Both the position numbers and the translations under genes were made by a program. Of a stretch of DNA of 64,000 nt, positions 35,863-44,654 are shown one piece after another; positions within the stretch are counted from its first letter, which is position 1; the number at the start of each line of letters is the position of its first letter. The DNA is taken from positions 10,413 to 74,412 of the forward strand of contig NZ_VDLV01000027.1 of assembly GCF_013608025.1 (NCBI RefSeq), in the 5' to 3' direction. The DNA comes from Pseudomonas brassicacearum subsp. neoaurantiaca. Its GTDB lineage: Bacteria; Pseudomonadota; Gammaproteobacteria; Pseudomonadales; Pseudomonadaceae. The notes beneath the pieces are model-generated. The model was not told the DNA's origin, did not search any database, and worked only from the letters and a program-made list of their open reading frames with translations.

Positions 35863-36516
35863 ATGGACCCCGAGTTTTGGCACAAGCGTTGGTCAACCAA
35901 CCAGATCGGCTTTCATCTGCCGGAGGTGAACCCTTATCTGCAGCGTTTCTGGCCCCAATTGGGATTGCCTGAAGAGACTCGAGTGTTGGTGCCCTTGTGC
36001 GGCAAGACTCTGGATCTGCTGTGGTTGGCGCAACAAGGTTTTTCCGTGCTGGGGATTGAGCTGTCAGAGAAAGCCGTCACTGATTTTTTTCAGGAACATC
36101 AGCTTGAGCCGAACGTGAGTGAGGAGGGCGCTTTCAAGATATTTCGTTCCGGTGCCATCGAAATCCGCTGCGGTAATTTCTTTGCGTTGACGCCTTTGGA
36201 CGTGGCCGATTGCGCGACGTTGTATGACCGCGCTGCATTGATCGCCTTGCCTGGGCCGATGCGCGAGCGGTACGTGGCGCATCTACTGAAAATATTGCCT
36301 GACTGCGTCGGGCTGTTAATTACCCTCGATTACAACCAGGACGAAATGCCTGGGCCGCCGTTTTCCGTTGGGCACGAGGAAGTGCAGCGGCTGCTGGGTG
36401 GCGCTTGGCGTCTGGAGGTCTTGCAGGAGCAGGATGTGCTTGGGGAGAGCTGGAAATTCTTGCAGGCGGGGGTGAAGCGGCTGGATGAGCGGGTGTATCT
36501 GATTTCCAGGTTTTGA
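35863..36516 (+). CDS. tpm: Thiopurine S-methyltransferase
   Basis: A 217-residue TPMT-family SAM methyltransferase: [20 protein letters not shown] at the start, the SAM loop [29 protein letters not shown], then [20 protein letters not shown] and [19 protein letters not shown]. In Pseudomonas TPMT homologues methylate selenium and tellurium oxyanions into volatile forms as well as thiopurines. GGAGC precedes the ATG. It converges on htpX with a shared terminator. Confidence 0.94.
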   Translation: MDPEFWHKRWSTNQIGFHLPEVNPYLQRFWPQLGLPEETRVLVPLCGKTLDLLWLAQQGFSVLGIELSEKAVTDFFQEHQLEPNVSEEGAFKIFRSGAIEIRCGNFFALTPLDVADCATLYDRAALIALPGPMRERYVAHLLKILPDCVGLLITLDYNQDEMPGPPFSVGHEEVQRLLGGAWRLEVLQEQDVLGESWKFLQAGVKRLDERVYLISRF

Positions 36517-36561
36517 TCTGTTGTGGTTGTAACAGGTGAGGCGGCATGTGAATGGCCAGCC

Positions 36562-36590
36562 AAAAAAAGCCCGCATTGCTGCGGGCTTTC
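36562..36590. terminator. Bidirectional terminator between tpm and htpX
   Basis: The stem AAGCCCGCA / TGCGGGCTT has a four-base loop, an A-run on the left and a short T-run on the right. It lies between converging genes. Confidence 0.85.
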
Positions 36591-36608
36591 CATTTGAGAC
36601 TCTAGCGA

Positions 36609-37496
36609 TCAACCACGGCGACGCAGTGCGTCAATTCGCTCTTCCAGCGGCGGGTGGCTCATGAACATGCGAGCCAGGCCCTGCTTGATGCCACCGTTGA
36701 TACCAAAGGCGTTCAAGGTGTCGGGCATGTGCACCGGCAGGCCTTGTTCTGCGCGCAGGCGCTGCAAGGCGCCGATCATTGCGCTGGTGCCGGCCAGGCG
36801 TGCACCGGCGTCGTCGGCGCGGAACTCGCGTTTGCGCGAGAACCACATGACGATGGCGCTGGCGAGGATGCCCAGAACCAGTTCGGCGAAAATGGTCGCC
36901 ACGTAGTAGGCGATGCCCTGGCCTTCTTCGTTCTTGAAGATCACCTTGTCGACGAAATTGCCGATGATGCGGGCAAAGAACATCACGAAGGTGTTCACCA
37001 CGCCCTGGATCAGCGCCAGCGTAACCATGTCGCCGTTGGCAACGTGGCCAATCTCGTGGGCCAGCACGGCCTTGACTTCATCCGGCGAGAAGCGCTCGAG
37101 CAGGCCCTGGCTGACGGCGACCAGTGCATCGTTCTTGTTCCAGCCGGTGGCGAAGGCGTTCGCCTCGTAGGCCGGGAAGATACCGACTTCGGGCATTTTG
37201 ATCCCGGCTTCGCGAGACAACTGCTCGACGGTCTGCAACAGCCATTGTTCGTGGCGAGTGCGCGGCTGGCTGATGATCTGGGTGCTGGTGCTCATCTTCG
37301 CCATCCACTTGGAGATGAACAGCGAGAACAGCGAACCGGCGAAACCGAACACCGCACAGAAGATCAGCAGCTGATTGAGGTTGAGATCAACCCCGTTGGC
37401 CGCCATGAACCCGTTGAAGCCAAAAAGGCTCAGGGTGATGCTGGCAATCAGCACGACCGCCAGGTTAGTGGCCAAAAACAGCAGGATGCGCATCAT
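36609..37496 (-). CDS. htpX: Membrane zinc metalloprotease HtpX
   Basis: A 295-residue M48 protease. Two N-terminal transmembrane helices (about 4-26 and 41-64), the zinc motif HEIGH at 147-151, the third ligand region [13 protein letters not shown], and two further hydrophobic segments (~158-178 and 195-215). The C-terminus [16 protein letters not shown] is standard. HtpX degrades damaged membrane proteins with FtsH under heat or envelope stress. GAGGAG lies 11 bases before the first ATG. Confidence 0.95.
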   Translation of the reverse strand: MMRILLFLATNLAVVLIASITLSLFGFNGFMAANGVDLNLNQLLIFCAVFGFAGSLFSLFISKWMAKMSTSTQIISQPRTRHEQWLLQTVEQLSREAGIKMPEVGIFPAYEANAFATGWNKNDALVAVSQGLLERFSPDEVKAVLAHEIGHVANGDMVTLALIQGVVNTFVMFFARIIGNFVDKVIFKNEEGQGIAYYVATIFAELVLGILASAIVMWFSRKREFRADDAGARLAGTSAMIGALQRLRAEQGLPVHMPDTLNAFGINGGIKQGLARMFMSHPPLEERIDALRRRG

Positions 37497-37541
37497 GGTG
37501 GTAGCAATCTCCTCATGCTAAAGATGTAGCGTTATGCGGGG

Positions 37542-37570
37542 TATATAAGGTGCTGCCGCGGGCTATTCAA
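37542..37570 (-). promoter_or_regulatory. Candidate htpX promoter
   Basis: On the minus strand TTGAAT (37565-37570), a 17-base spacer and TATATA (37542-37547) fit sigma-70. The same DNA also reads GTTGAAT-14-CCTTATAT, close to the heat-shock (sigma-32) pattern CTTGAAA-13/15-CCCCATNT, which would match the known heat induction of htpX. Confidence 0.55.
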
Positions 37571-37761
37571 CTCGCCTACTATTTCAAACTGTGTCCTACA
37601 GCCGTCCTAAATGTTTGAAGGACTTTTCTGAAAGTGACTATGGAAATGAGATTCGGCATCCGCGCCCCGCGAACGTTGAGTTGCGTCGACTATCAGCTCT
37701 CGAATCCCAGTGTAGAAGGCCTGGTGGCGCTGATCGGACGGATATGTTGCTGAATCAGACA

Positions 37762-37788
37762 GCGTGCGAGGTGAGGGGCCTCGCACGC
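37762..37788 (-). terminator. Strong hairpin after the aminotransferase gene
   Basis: A perfect 9-base stem GCGTGCGAG / CTCGCACGC with a nine-base loop lies 8 bases past the stop of the minus-strand aminotransferase. There is no T-run, so it may be a 3'-end stabiliser and not a true intrinsic terminator. Confidence 0.5.
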
Positions 37789-37796
37789 GGGCTGGA

Positions 37797-39008
37797 TTAC
37801 TGGCGGTAGGACTTGAGGAAGTTGCCGATACGGCCAATGGCCTGGTCCAGGTCATCGACCCGCGGCAAGGTCACGACACGGAAATGGTCCGGCCATGGCC
37901 AGTTGAACGCCGTGCCCTGGACGACCAGCAGCTTTTCCGAGAGCAGCAGGTCGAGGACGAATTTTTCGTCGTTGTGGATCGGGCAGACTTTCGGGTCGAT
38001 CCGTGGGAAGGCATACAAGGCGCCCATCGGCTTGACACAGCTGACGCCAGGAATGTCGTTGAGCAATTCCCAGGTGCGATTGCGTTGTTCCAGCAGTCGA
38101 CCCTGAGGCAGGACCAGGTCGTTGATGCTCTGGTAGCCGCCCAGAGCGGTCTGGATCGCGTGCTGGCTCGGCACGTTGGCGCACAGACGCATGTTGGCCA
38201 GCATGTCGATGCCTTCGATGTAGCTTTGGGCGTGATGCTTGGGCCCGGAGATGGCGATCCAGCCGGAACGGAAACCCGCCACCCGGTAGGATTTGGACAA
38301 GCCATTGAAGGTCAGGCACAGCAAGTCCGGCGCCAGGGAGGCGGTGCAGACGTGAACGGCGTCGTCGTACAGGATCTTGTCGTAGATCTCGTCGGAGAAC
38401 ACCACCAGATTGTGCTGGCGGGCCAGTTCCAGCATGCCCAGCAACACTTCCCGGGAATAGACGGCGCCGGTCGGGTTGTTCGGGTTGATGATGACCAGGG
38501 CCTTGGTGTTCGGGGTGATCTTGGCCTTGATGTCCGCCAGGTCAGGGAACCAGTTGGCTTGCTCGTCGCACAGGTAATGCACCGGGTTACCGCCGGACAG
38601 GCTCACGGCAGCGGTCCAGAGCGGGTAGTCAGGTGCCGGCACCAGGACTTCGTCGCCGTTGTTGAGCAAGGCCTGCATGGACATGACGATCAGCTCGGAC
38701 ACGCCGTTGCCCAGGTAGATGTCTTCGATCCCGATGCCTTCTACCTGCTTTTGCTGGTAGTACTGCATCACGGCCTTGCGCGCGCTGAACAGGCCTTTGG
38801 AGTCGCTGTAGCCTTGGGCGGTCGGCAGGTTGCGGATGACGTCCTGGAGGATTTCATCGGGCGCTTCGAAACCAAAGGGTGCCGGGTTGCCGATGTTCAG
38901 CTTGAGGATACGGTGGCCTTCCTCTTCCAGGCGTTTGGCGTGCTTGAGCACCGGGCCGCGAATGTCGTAGCAGACGTTGGCGAGCTTGTTCGATTTGCTG
39001 ACCTGCAT
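37797..39008 (-). CDS. alaA: PLP-dependent aminotransferase, AlaA-type alanine transaminase
   Basis: A 403-residue fold-type I aminotransferase. It matches E. coli AlaA/YfbQ: MQVSKSNKLANVCYDIRGPV at the start, LKLNIGNPAPFGFEAP, YSDSKGLFSARKAVMQYYQ, NPNNPTGAVYS, FSDEIYDKILYD and the PLP-lysine motif FNGLSKSYRVAGFRSGW. It should interconvert pyruvate/glutamate and alanine/2-oxoglutarate. The much longer upstream frame overlaps the divergent msrB gene and is rejected. Its place between htpX and msrB is as in P. aeruginosa. Confidence 0.92.
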   Translation of the reverse strand: MQVSKSNKLANVCYDIRGPVLKHAKRLEEEGHRILKLNIGNPAPFGFEAPDEILQDVIRNLPTAQGYSDSKGLFSARKAVMQYYQQKQVEGIGIEDIYLGNGVSELIVMSMQALLNNGDEVLVPAPDYPLWTAAVSLSGGNPVHYLCDEQANWFPDLADIKAKITPNTKALVIINPNNPTGAVYSREVLLGMLELARQHNLVVFSDEIYDKILYDDAVHVCTASLAPDLLCLTFNGLSKSYRVAGFRSGWIAISGPKHHAQSYIEGIDMLANMRLCANVPSQHAIQTALGGYQSINDLVLPQGRLLEQRNRTWELLNDIPGVSCVKPMGALYAFPRIDPKVCPIHNDEKFVLDLLLSEKLLVVQGTAFNWPWPDHFRVVTLPRVDDLDQAIGRIGNFLKSYRQ

Positions 39009-39228
39009 GGCGATGTGTTCCCGAAAATGAACGATCCAGGCGGCATATGAACTACCGTACTGGGGATCCTGCGTCTGTGCCCGGGCCGGACGCGGTAGAT
39101 GCGCCACAATCCATTTGAATGCGCATGACGTGACTGCCAGACTGGCGCCTGACGAGGCGCAATCATACGTGCCGCCCGATCTGCGGAAAAGCGTCGGATC
39201 GGGCTTTTTCAATTGCCGAGGTAGGACG

Positions 39229-39624
39229 ATGGAAAAGTTGCAGAAAACCCTTGAAGAATGGCGTGACATGCTCGACCCGGAGCAATACAACGTCTGCCGG
39301 CTCAAAGGCACCGAGCGACCGTTCTCCGGGAAATACAACGCGACCAAGACCGACGGTGTGTACCACTGCATTTGCTGCAACGAACCGCTGTTCGATTCGC
39401 AGACCAAATTCGATTCGGGCTGTGGCTGGCCGAGTTTCTACGCGCCGATCGAAGGCAGCGCGGTGGTGGAGGTGCGGGACGTGAGCCATGGCATGATCCG
39501 CACCGAGGTGGTCTGCGCCAAATGCGATGCGCACTTGGGTCATGTCTTCCCGGACGGCCCGCCGCCGACCGGGCTGCGTTACTGCATCAACTCGGTGTGC
39601 CTGGATCTCGTACCGCGCGAGTAA
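39229..39624 (+). CDS. msrB: Peptide methionine-(R)-S-oxide reductase MsrB
   Basis: A 131-residue MsrB repairing methionine-R-sulfoxide in proteins. The zinc site is CICC (Cys47 and Cys50) plus CAKC (Cys96, Cys99). Catalytic Cys119 lies in RYCINS, and Cys65 in SGCGWPSF is a candidate resolving cysteine. GAGGTAGG before ATG 39229 fixes the start. It is divergent from alaA and followed by a REP pair and then gpx. Confidence 0.95.
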   Translation: MEKLQKTLEEWRDMLDPEQYNVCRLKGTERPFSGKYNATKTDGVYHCICCNEPLFDSQTKFDSGCGWPSFYAPIEGSAVVEVRDVSHGMIRTEVVCAKCDAHLGHVFPDGPPPTGLRYCINSVCLDLVPRE

Positions 39625-39639
39625 AGTTCTGCGCGGTCC

Positions 39640-39777
39640 TTTGTGGCGAGGGAGCTTGCTCCCGCTGGGCGGCGCAGCCGCCCCAAAACCGATTTGCCGG
39701 AGTTTGCCAGATAGACCGCGTCCGCCGGGGTTACGACGGCTGCGCCGTCGAGCGGGAGCAAGCTCTCTCGCCACAAA
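39640..39777. repeat. REP pair (GCGAGGGAGCTTGCTCCC family)
   Basis: TGTGGCGAGGGAGCTTGCTC and, ~90 bases on, AGCGGGAGCAAGCTCTCTCG, one base off the family core. It separates msrB from the gpx promoter. Confidence 0.86.
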
Positions 39778-39806
39778 AGCCTCTCGGCACGTCGGTGTGT
39801 CCCGAT

Positions 39807-39842
39807 AATTAAATTGCACACAATTTAATTGCTCGCTATCTT
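39807..39842 (+). promoter_or_regulatory. gpx-ospR promoter with overlapping MarR-type operator
   Basis: A perfect 10-base palindrome AATTAAATTG-CACA-CAATTTAATT (39807-39830) fits the AATT-rich operators of OhrR/OspR regulators. TTGCAC (39814-39819), 17 bases and TATCTT (39837-39842) form a good sigma-70 promoter, with the -35 in the centre of the palindrome. A repressor bound here should block the polymerase. It lies 30 bases before the gpx ATG. Confidence 0.75.
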
Positions 39843-39872
39843 CAGCGTCCTAACTTCTTCAGGAGCTGCCCC

Positions 39873-40358
39873 ATGACCGACAATCTACTGAGCATCCCGT
39901 GTATCACCATCAAGGGCGAGCAAAAGACCCTTGCCGATTTCGCCGGCAAGGCTGTGCTGGTGGTCAATACCGCCAGCCAGTGCGGTTTCACTCCGCAATA
40001 CAAGGGGCTCGAGGCGTTGTGGCAGTCTTATAAGGACCGTGGACTGGTGGTGCTGGGCTTTCCCTGCAACCAATTTGGCAAGCAGGAGCCGGGGAATGAG
40101 GGGGCGATTTCCGAGTTTTGCGAACTCAACTTCGGCGTGAGCTTTCCACTGTTCAAGAAAGTCGAAGTCAACGGCGCCAATGCCCATCCGCTGTTCGTCC
40201 AGCTCAAGCAGCGGGCGCCTGGCGTGCTGGGGTCCAAAGGCATCAAATGGAATTTCACCAAGTTCCTGATTGGCAAGGATGGCCAGGTGGTCAAGCGCTT
40301 TGCCCCGACTACCAAGCCCCAGGACCTCACCGCCGAGATCGAAGCCCTGCTCAAATGA
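39873..40358 (+). CDS. gpx: Glutathione peroxidase family thiol peroxidase
   Basis: A 161-residue GPx with catalytic Cys37 in NTASQCGFTPQYKGLE, the second motif GFPCNQFGKQEPG (Gln and a further Cys) and KWNFTKFLI (Trp, Asn), completing the catalytic tetrad. Bacterial Cys-type GPx enzymes usually use thioredoxin. It is the first gene of an operon whose second gene is the regulator: the ospR ATG overlaps its stop (ATGA). AGGAG precedes the start. Confidence 0.95.
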   Translation: MTDNLLSIPCITIKGEQKTLADFAGKAVLVVNTASQCGFTPQYKGLEALWQSYKDRGLVVLGFPCNQFGKQEPGNEGAISEFCELNFGVSFPLFKKVEVNGANAHPLFVQLKQRAPGVLGSKGIKWNFTKFLIGKDGQVVKRFAPTTKPQDLTAEIEALLK

Positions 40359-40816
40359 ATGATCTGTCAGTCGATTCGCTGAAGCTCGACAGCCAGTTGT
40401 GCTTCAAGCTGTACGCCGCATCGCGGGCGGTGATTCGTGGCTACAAGCCGATGCTGGATCAGCTCGGCCTGACCTACCCGCAGTATCTGGCGATGCTGGT
40501 GCTGTGGGAATGGCAGGAAAACGCTCCGGAGCAACCCACGGTCAAGGCCCTGGGGGAGCGCCTACTGCTTGATTCCGGCACGCTGACGCCGCTGCTCAAG
40601 CGTTTGGAGCAACTGGCGTTGGTCCAGCGCCAGCGTTCAGCCCGTGATGAACGCGAGGTGCATTTGAGCCTGTCGGACAGCGGAAAGGCCTTGCGCGAGC
40701 AGGTCGGCCCGCTCAAGGCCCGTCTGCTTTGCGACAGCGGCATCGACCTGGATCGCGTGGGTGACCTGCGAGACAGCCTGGATCATTTGTTGGCTCAGAT
40801 CAAAGCGCTGACGTAG
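40355..40816 (+). CDS. ospR: MarR-family oxidative stress regulator OspR
   Basis: A 153-residue OhrR/OspR-type repressor. The reactive Cys16 is in LDSQLCFKLYAASRAV. LGLTYPQYLAMLVLWEW and the wing region LLLDSGTLTPLLKRLEQLALVQRQRSARDEREV parallel the OhrR at 26469. In P. aeruginosa, OspR represses the adjacent gpx and its own gene. Start ATG overlaps the gpx stop, so the two are translationally coupled. The 3' end overlaps the converging hybrid kinase gene by 17 bases. Confidence 0.9.
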   Translation: MNDLSVDSLKLDSQLCFKLYAASRAVIRGYKPMLDQLGLTYPQYLAMLVLWEWQENAPEQPTVKALGERLLLDSGTLTPLLKRLEQLALVQRQRSARDEREVHLSLSDSGKALREQVGPLKARLLCDSGIDLDRVGDLRDSLDHLLAQIKALT

Positions 40817-43136
40817 TGGGCACCCACTGATCCAGCAATGCCGCGAGTTCTTCGCGACGAAATGGCTTGGACAGATAATCGCTCATGCCGGCGGCGCGGC
40901 AGCGTTCGCGCTCCTCGGGCATCGCATTGGCGGTCAGCGCGACAATCGGCAGGTTTGGCCAGCGCCCGCTGCGACGAATTTGCCGGCTGGCTTCATAACC
41001 GTCCATGACCGGCATGTTGCAGTCCATCAACACCAGATCGAAATCCTGCTGTTCGAGCTGGTCAAGGGCCTCGATGCCGTGGGCCGCGACGACGACTTCG
41101 CAGCCCAGCTTCACCAGCATGCCCTTGGCCACCAGTTGGTTGACGGGGTTGTCTTCCACGAGCAGCACTCGCCCGCGGCGCGAAGGCGCCAGCGCTTCGA
41201 TCTGCGCGTCGTTGATGGTGGTCGCCTCGCTTTGCAGGGCGCGCCGCAAGATCTGATAAAGCGCATGGCGCGCCAGCGGCCGGGCTTGTTGCAGCAAGGG
41301 GGCGAGGGCGGCCGCCTCTTCGCTGGGCATGAAGCTGCCGTAGGCCGTCACCAGCAGGATCGGCGCCGCGAAGGTTGGCCGCAGATTGAACAGGCATTCC
41401 GGGCAATCGGTGATCAGGATGTCGGGATTGAGCCCCAGCAATCCGTCATCCACGGAACGTTGTACGTAGTCCAATCCCCAGCCTGGCACCAGCATGCCCA
41501 ACAATTCGGCCAATCCGCTATTAGCGGTGGTAATGGCGACGACATTGCCATGCAAGGGTTCGATGGGGGGCGCGGGGGTGTGACAAGGCAGTGGCAGGTC
41601 CGCGCAGAATTGGCTGCCGAAGCCAGCCTCGGAGCTGATCGTCAAGCGGCCTTGCATGGCTTCGCAGAGGTTGTAGGTCAGTGCCAGCCCGAGCCCGGTG
41701 CCGCCGAACTGGCGCGTGATGCCGGCGCCAGCCTGGGTGAACGGCTGGAGAATTCGGGCCTGGGCCTCCTGGGGTATGCCAATGCCTGTGTCGCAGACCT
41801 CGATCCGCACGCCGCCTTCGTGTTGGCTCAAACGCACGTCGACCCGGCCGAAGCGGGTGAATTTCAGGGCGTTGGACAGCAGGTTGCTGACGATTTGGCG
41901 AACGCGGGTCGGATCGCCCAATACCTGGGCGGGGAACTGCGGCTCGATCAGGCACGCCAGTTCGACGCTTGGGGCGGCATTTTGGGAAAGCAGGTTGGCG
42001 GTGTCCTCGATCAGCGAGCCGAGGTCGAACGGTATCCGTTCGAGTTCCAGTTGGCCGGCGTCGAACTTGGACAGGTCGAGGATATCGTTGAGCAGCTCCA
42101 CCAATACCTTGCCTGAGTCATGGGCGATTGACAGCTGTTGCTGCTGTTCGGCGGTCAATGGACCGTCAAGGGACAACGCGATCATGCCGAGCAGTCCGTT
42201 GAGTGGCGTTCGGATTTCATGGCTCATGTTGGCCAGGAACGCGGAGCGGGCTTCGGCCATGTCCAGGGCGGTACGCCGGGCAATCTCCAGTTCATCGTTG
42301 GACTGGCTGAGGCGGGCATTGATGGCCTTGAGTTCGGCGGTGCGCGCTGAAACGATGTTTTCCAGCTGCGCCAGGTAATCGGTGAGGCGATTTTCAGCCG
42401 TGCGCCGTTGCTGTATTTCGGTCGAGATGTTTTCAAACTGCTGGTTGGCAACCGACACCAGCACGCCAATTTCGTCGTATTGGTGGCCGGTGGGGCATTC
42501 CAGGGGACTTTGCTCGCTGCTGCTCGGGTCGCGGCTGCTCAGCTCGCGGATGACCCGTACCAGCGGCTTGGTCAGCATGACGTAGAACAAGGCGAGCAGC
42601 AGGCCGGTCAGGATCAGGCTGCGGGCGAAACCGTTGAGCAGGGTGACTTCGGCCCGGCGCAGGAAGCGACTGCCGAACGAGTACGTATCGACCTCCAGTC
42701 GCAAGATACCCAAGGACTCGTCAGGCAAATGGTTCAAATAGAGCCGGTCTTCGAACTGGCGTTGGGCGCCGAAAAGGAAGTCGCTGATAAACCGGTAGCT
42801 GCTTTGCAGTTCAGGGCGCTTGACGCTCGCCAGCACCGTATTGTTGTTGTCGATCAGTTCGGCGCCGATGATGGCTGGGGAACGCAACAGGCCCAGGGCC
42901 AGTTCCTGGGCGAGTTCGGCGTCGATGTTGTAGGCGATGCGTGATGCCGGGTTGTGGCTGATTTCCAGCAGGGACAGGATTTCACGGTTGATCGACGCGT
43001 CTTCGCTGGCATAATCGATGCCGATCTGCACCAGGCTCAACAACGTGCCCAGCACGAAACCCACCAGGACGGTCAGTCGGGCCTGTTTGTACGACAGCCG
43101 TTGGGTGAACCTGATGTCCATGGAATGGTGAACCAC
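40800..43136 (-). CDS. sagS: Hybrid sensor histidine kinase, SagS-like
   Basis: A 778-residue hybrid kinase: TM1 (~21-40), a periplasmic domain (~45-165, HmsP-type), TM2 (~170-190), a HAMP-like linker and coiled coil, HisKA with His306 (SHEIRTPLNGLLG), HATPase with DTGIGIP and GGTGLGLAL, a degenerate receiver-like stretch (~530-630), and a receiver with Asp705 (LMDCNMPVMDG). GTG start is supported by AAGGGA seven bases upstream; an ATG 15 bases later is possible. Its neighbours (ospR-gpx, DUF815) match P. aeruginosa sagS, which controls the switch to biofilm life through HptB and BfiSR. Orthology rests on architecture and synteny. Confidence 0.88.
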   Translation of the reverse strand: MVHHSMDIRFTQRLSYKQARLTVLVGFVLGTLLSLVQIGIDYASEDASINREILSLLEISHNPASRIAYNIDAELAQELALGLLRSPAIIGAELIDNNNTVLASVKRPELQSSYRFISDFLFGAQRQFEDRLYLNHLPDESLGILRLEVDTYSFGSRFLRRAEVTLLNGFARSLILTGLLLALFYVMLTKPLVRVIRELSSRDPSSSEQSPLECPTGHQYDEIGVLVSVANQQFENISTEIQQRRTAENRLTDYLAQLENIVSARTAELKAINARLSQSNDELEIARRTALDMAEARSAFLANMSHEIRTPLNGLLGMIALSLDGPLTAEQQQQLSIAHDSGKVLVELLNDILDLSKFDAGQLELERIPFDLGSLIEDTANLLSQNAAPSVELACLIEPQFPAQVLGDPTRVRQIVSNLLSNALKFTRFGRVDVRLSQHEGGVRIEVCDTGIGIPQEAQARILQPFTQAGAGITRQFGGTGLGLALTYNLCEAMQGRLTISSEAGFGSQFCADLPLPCHTPAPPIEPLHGNVVAITTANSGLAELLGMLVPGWGLDYVQRSVDDGLLGLNPDILITDCPECLFNLRPTFAAPILLVTAYGSFMPSEEAAALAPLLQQARPLARHALYQILRRALQSEATTINDAQIEALAPSRRGRVLLVEDNPVNQLVAKGMLVKLGCEVVVAAHGIEALDQLEQQDFDLVLMDCNMPVMDGYEASRQIRRSGRWPNLPIVALTANAMPEERERCRAAGMSDYLSKPFRREELAALLDQWVPTTSAL

Positions 43137-43284
43137 TTACGTTTCCCTTCGCTGGTCAAGCATAGCTGATCATCTCTGAATACCGGTGCGACCGGTGTGT
43201 AGTGTGTGAAACAGACCCGCCATCGGCTTCGTCGTTTCGTCGCTGTAGCGTCATCATTACCGTGAACCTGTCCGAGGAGAAGAC

Positions 43285-44175
43285 GTGGACGCTCGATTAA
43301 TTGCTTTTCTTGACCGCGCCGATGCGGTGTTGGCCCGCATAGAACCCTTGTTGCCTGCGCCACGGCCTGCCGTCGACTGGACGCAGACCCTGGCCGCACG
43401 CTGGCAACGTGACGGGCGCAGCGGCTTCCTGCTGCCGCTTGAAGTCAGTCTCGACATGCGGCTGTCGGACCTGATCGGCGTGGATCGCCAGGTTGAACAG
43501 TTGGGCCGCAATACCCGGCAGTTCATCGACGGCATGCCAGCCAACCATGCGCTGCTCTGGGGATCGCGTGGCACGGGCAAGTCCTCCCTGATACGAGCCT
43601 TGCTGGCTGAACACGCCGGGAATGGCCTGCGGTTGATCGAGATCGAGCGTGATCACCTGGCCGATCTGCCCCGGGTGGTCGAACAGGTCGCCAAGCTGCC
43701 CCAGCGCTTCGTGGTGTTCTGCGACGATCTGTCGTTCGAGTCCGGTGAAGGCGATTATCGCGTGCTCAAGAGCGTATTGGACGGTTCCCTCGAACAGGCG
43801 CCGGATAACGTGCTGCTGTATGCGACTTCCAATCGGCGTCACCTGGTGCCGGAAAAGGAAAGCGACAACGAGAACTGGAAGCGGGTCGACGGCGAGCTTC
43901 ACCCCAGCGAGGCCGTCGAAGACAAGATCGCCCTGTCCGACCGTTTCGGCTTGTGGTTGTCGTTCTATCCCTTTACCCAAGAGCATTTCCTCGACGTGGT
44001 AGAGCATTGGATCGGCACACTCGCCGCCAAGGCCGGGTTGGCCTGGCAACGTGACGAAGCGCTGGACATCCAGGCGGTCCGCTGGGCGACCGGGCGCGGC
44101 AACCGCAATGGACGTTGCGCCTATCAATTTGCCCGTTATTGGGTGGGCCTCAAGCTTCTGGAGCACAACGCATGA
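43285..44175 (+). CDS. DUF815 AAA-type ATPase
   Basis: A 296-residue ATPase of the DUF815 family. Walker A is GSRGTGKSS at 93-101 and Walker B is RFVVFCDDLSFE. LLYATSNRRHLVPE is the sensor-1 region and DRFGLWLSFYPFTQEHFLDVV the lid. The GTG start has GAGGAG upstream. Function is unknown in the family. The downstream free methionine sulfoxide reductase gene overlaps its stop (ATGA), so the two proteins are made together. It is divergent from the SagS-like kinase. Confidence 0.9.
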   Translation: MDARLIAFLDRADAVLARIEPLLPAPRPAVDWTQTLAARWQRDGRSGFLLPLEVSLDMRLSDLIGVDRQVEQLGRNTRQFIDGMPANHALLWGSRGTGKSSLIRALLAEHAGNGLRLIEIERDHLADLPRVVEQVAKLPQRFVVFCDDLSFESGEGDYRVLKSVLDGSLEQAPDNVLLYATSNRRHLVPEKESDNENWKRVDGELHPSEAVEDKIALSDRFGLWLSFYPFTQEHFLDVVEHWIGTLAAKAGLAWQRDEALDIQAVRWATGRGNRNGRCAYQFARYWVGLKLLEHNA

Positions 44176-44654
44176 TCGATTTGACGAACACCGGCGCCGG
44201 TCTTGAAGGCTACGGACTGCTGTCGGCACAGCTGCAATCGCTGCTCGCGGATGAGCGCGATTTCATCGCCAACGCGGCGCAGTTTTCGGCGTTCCTGTTC
44301 AATCAGCTGGAGGACCTGAACTGGGCCGGTTTTTACCTCAATCGCAACGAAGAACTGGTGCTGGGCCCATTCCAGGGGCAGATCGCCTGTGTACGGATTC
44401 CCTTCGGTCGCGGCGTCTGTGGTGCCGCCGCGGCGACACTCCAGACCCAGCGCGTCGAAGATGTCCACGCCTTCCCCGGGCACATCGCTTGTGACAGTGC
44501 TTCGAACAGCGAATTGGTCGTGCCGCTGGTCAAGGACGGACGCCTTATCGGCGTGCTGGACCTGGACAGTCCGAAACTGGCGCGCTTCACCGAGCATGAC
44601 CAGGCCGGCATCGAGCAATTGGCAGCAATATTCCTGCGTTTGACCGAGTGCTGA
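44172..44654 (+). CDS. msrC: Free methionine-(R)-sulfoxide reductase (GAF type)
   Basis: A 160-residue GAF-domain enzyme that reduces free methionine-R-sulfoxide. Three cysteines, Cys73 (IACVRIPFG), Cys83 (GVCGAAA) and Cys107 (HIACDSAS), have the same 10- and 24-residue spacing as the E. coli fRMsr triad. The substrate pocket SNSELVVPL and the GVLDLDSP strand are also present. Its ATG overlaps the stop of the DUF815 gene. It ends exactly where the converging HD-GYP gene ends. Confidence 0.93.
   Translation: MIDLTNTGAGLEGYGLLSAQLQSLLADERDFIANAAQFSAFLFNQLEDLNWAGFYLNRNEELVLGPFQGQIACVRIPFGRGVCGAAAATLQTQRVEDVHAFPGHIACDSASNSELVVPLVKDGRLIGVLDLDSPKLARFTEHDQAGIEQLAAIFLRLTEC

Noticed and set aside
37764-39050. 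428-codon frame antisense to alaA
   Set aside because: Shadow of the aminotransferase gene; no recognisable family sequence.
43285-44175. DUF815 ATPase as part of a defence island
   Set aside because: Neighbours are core metabolic and signalling genes in the order seen in other pseudomonads; no mobile or toxin genes.
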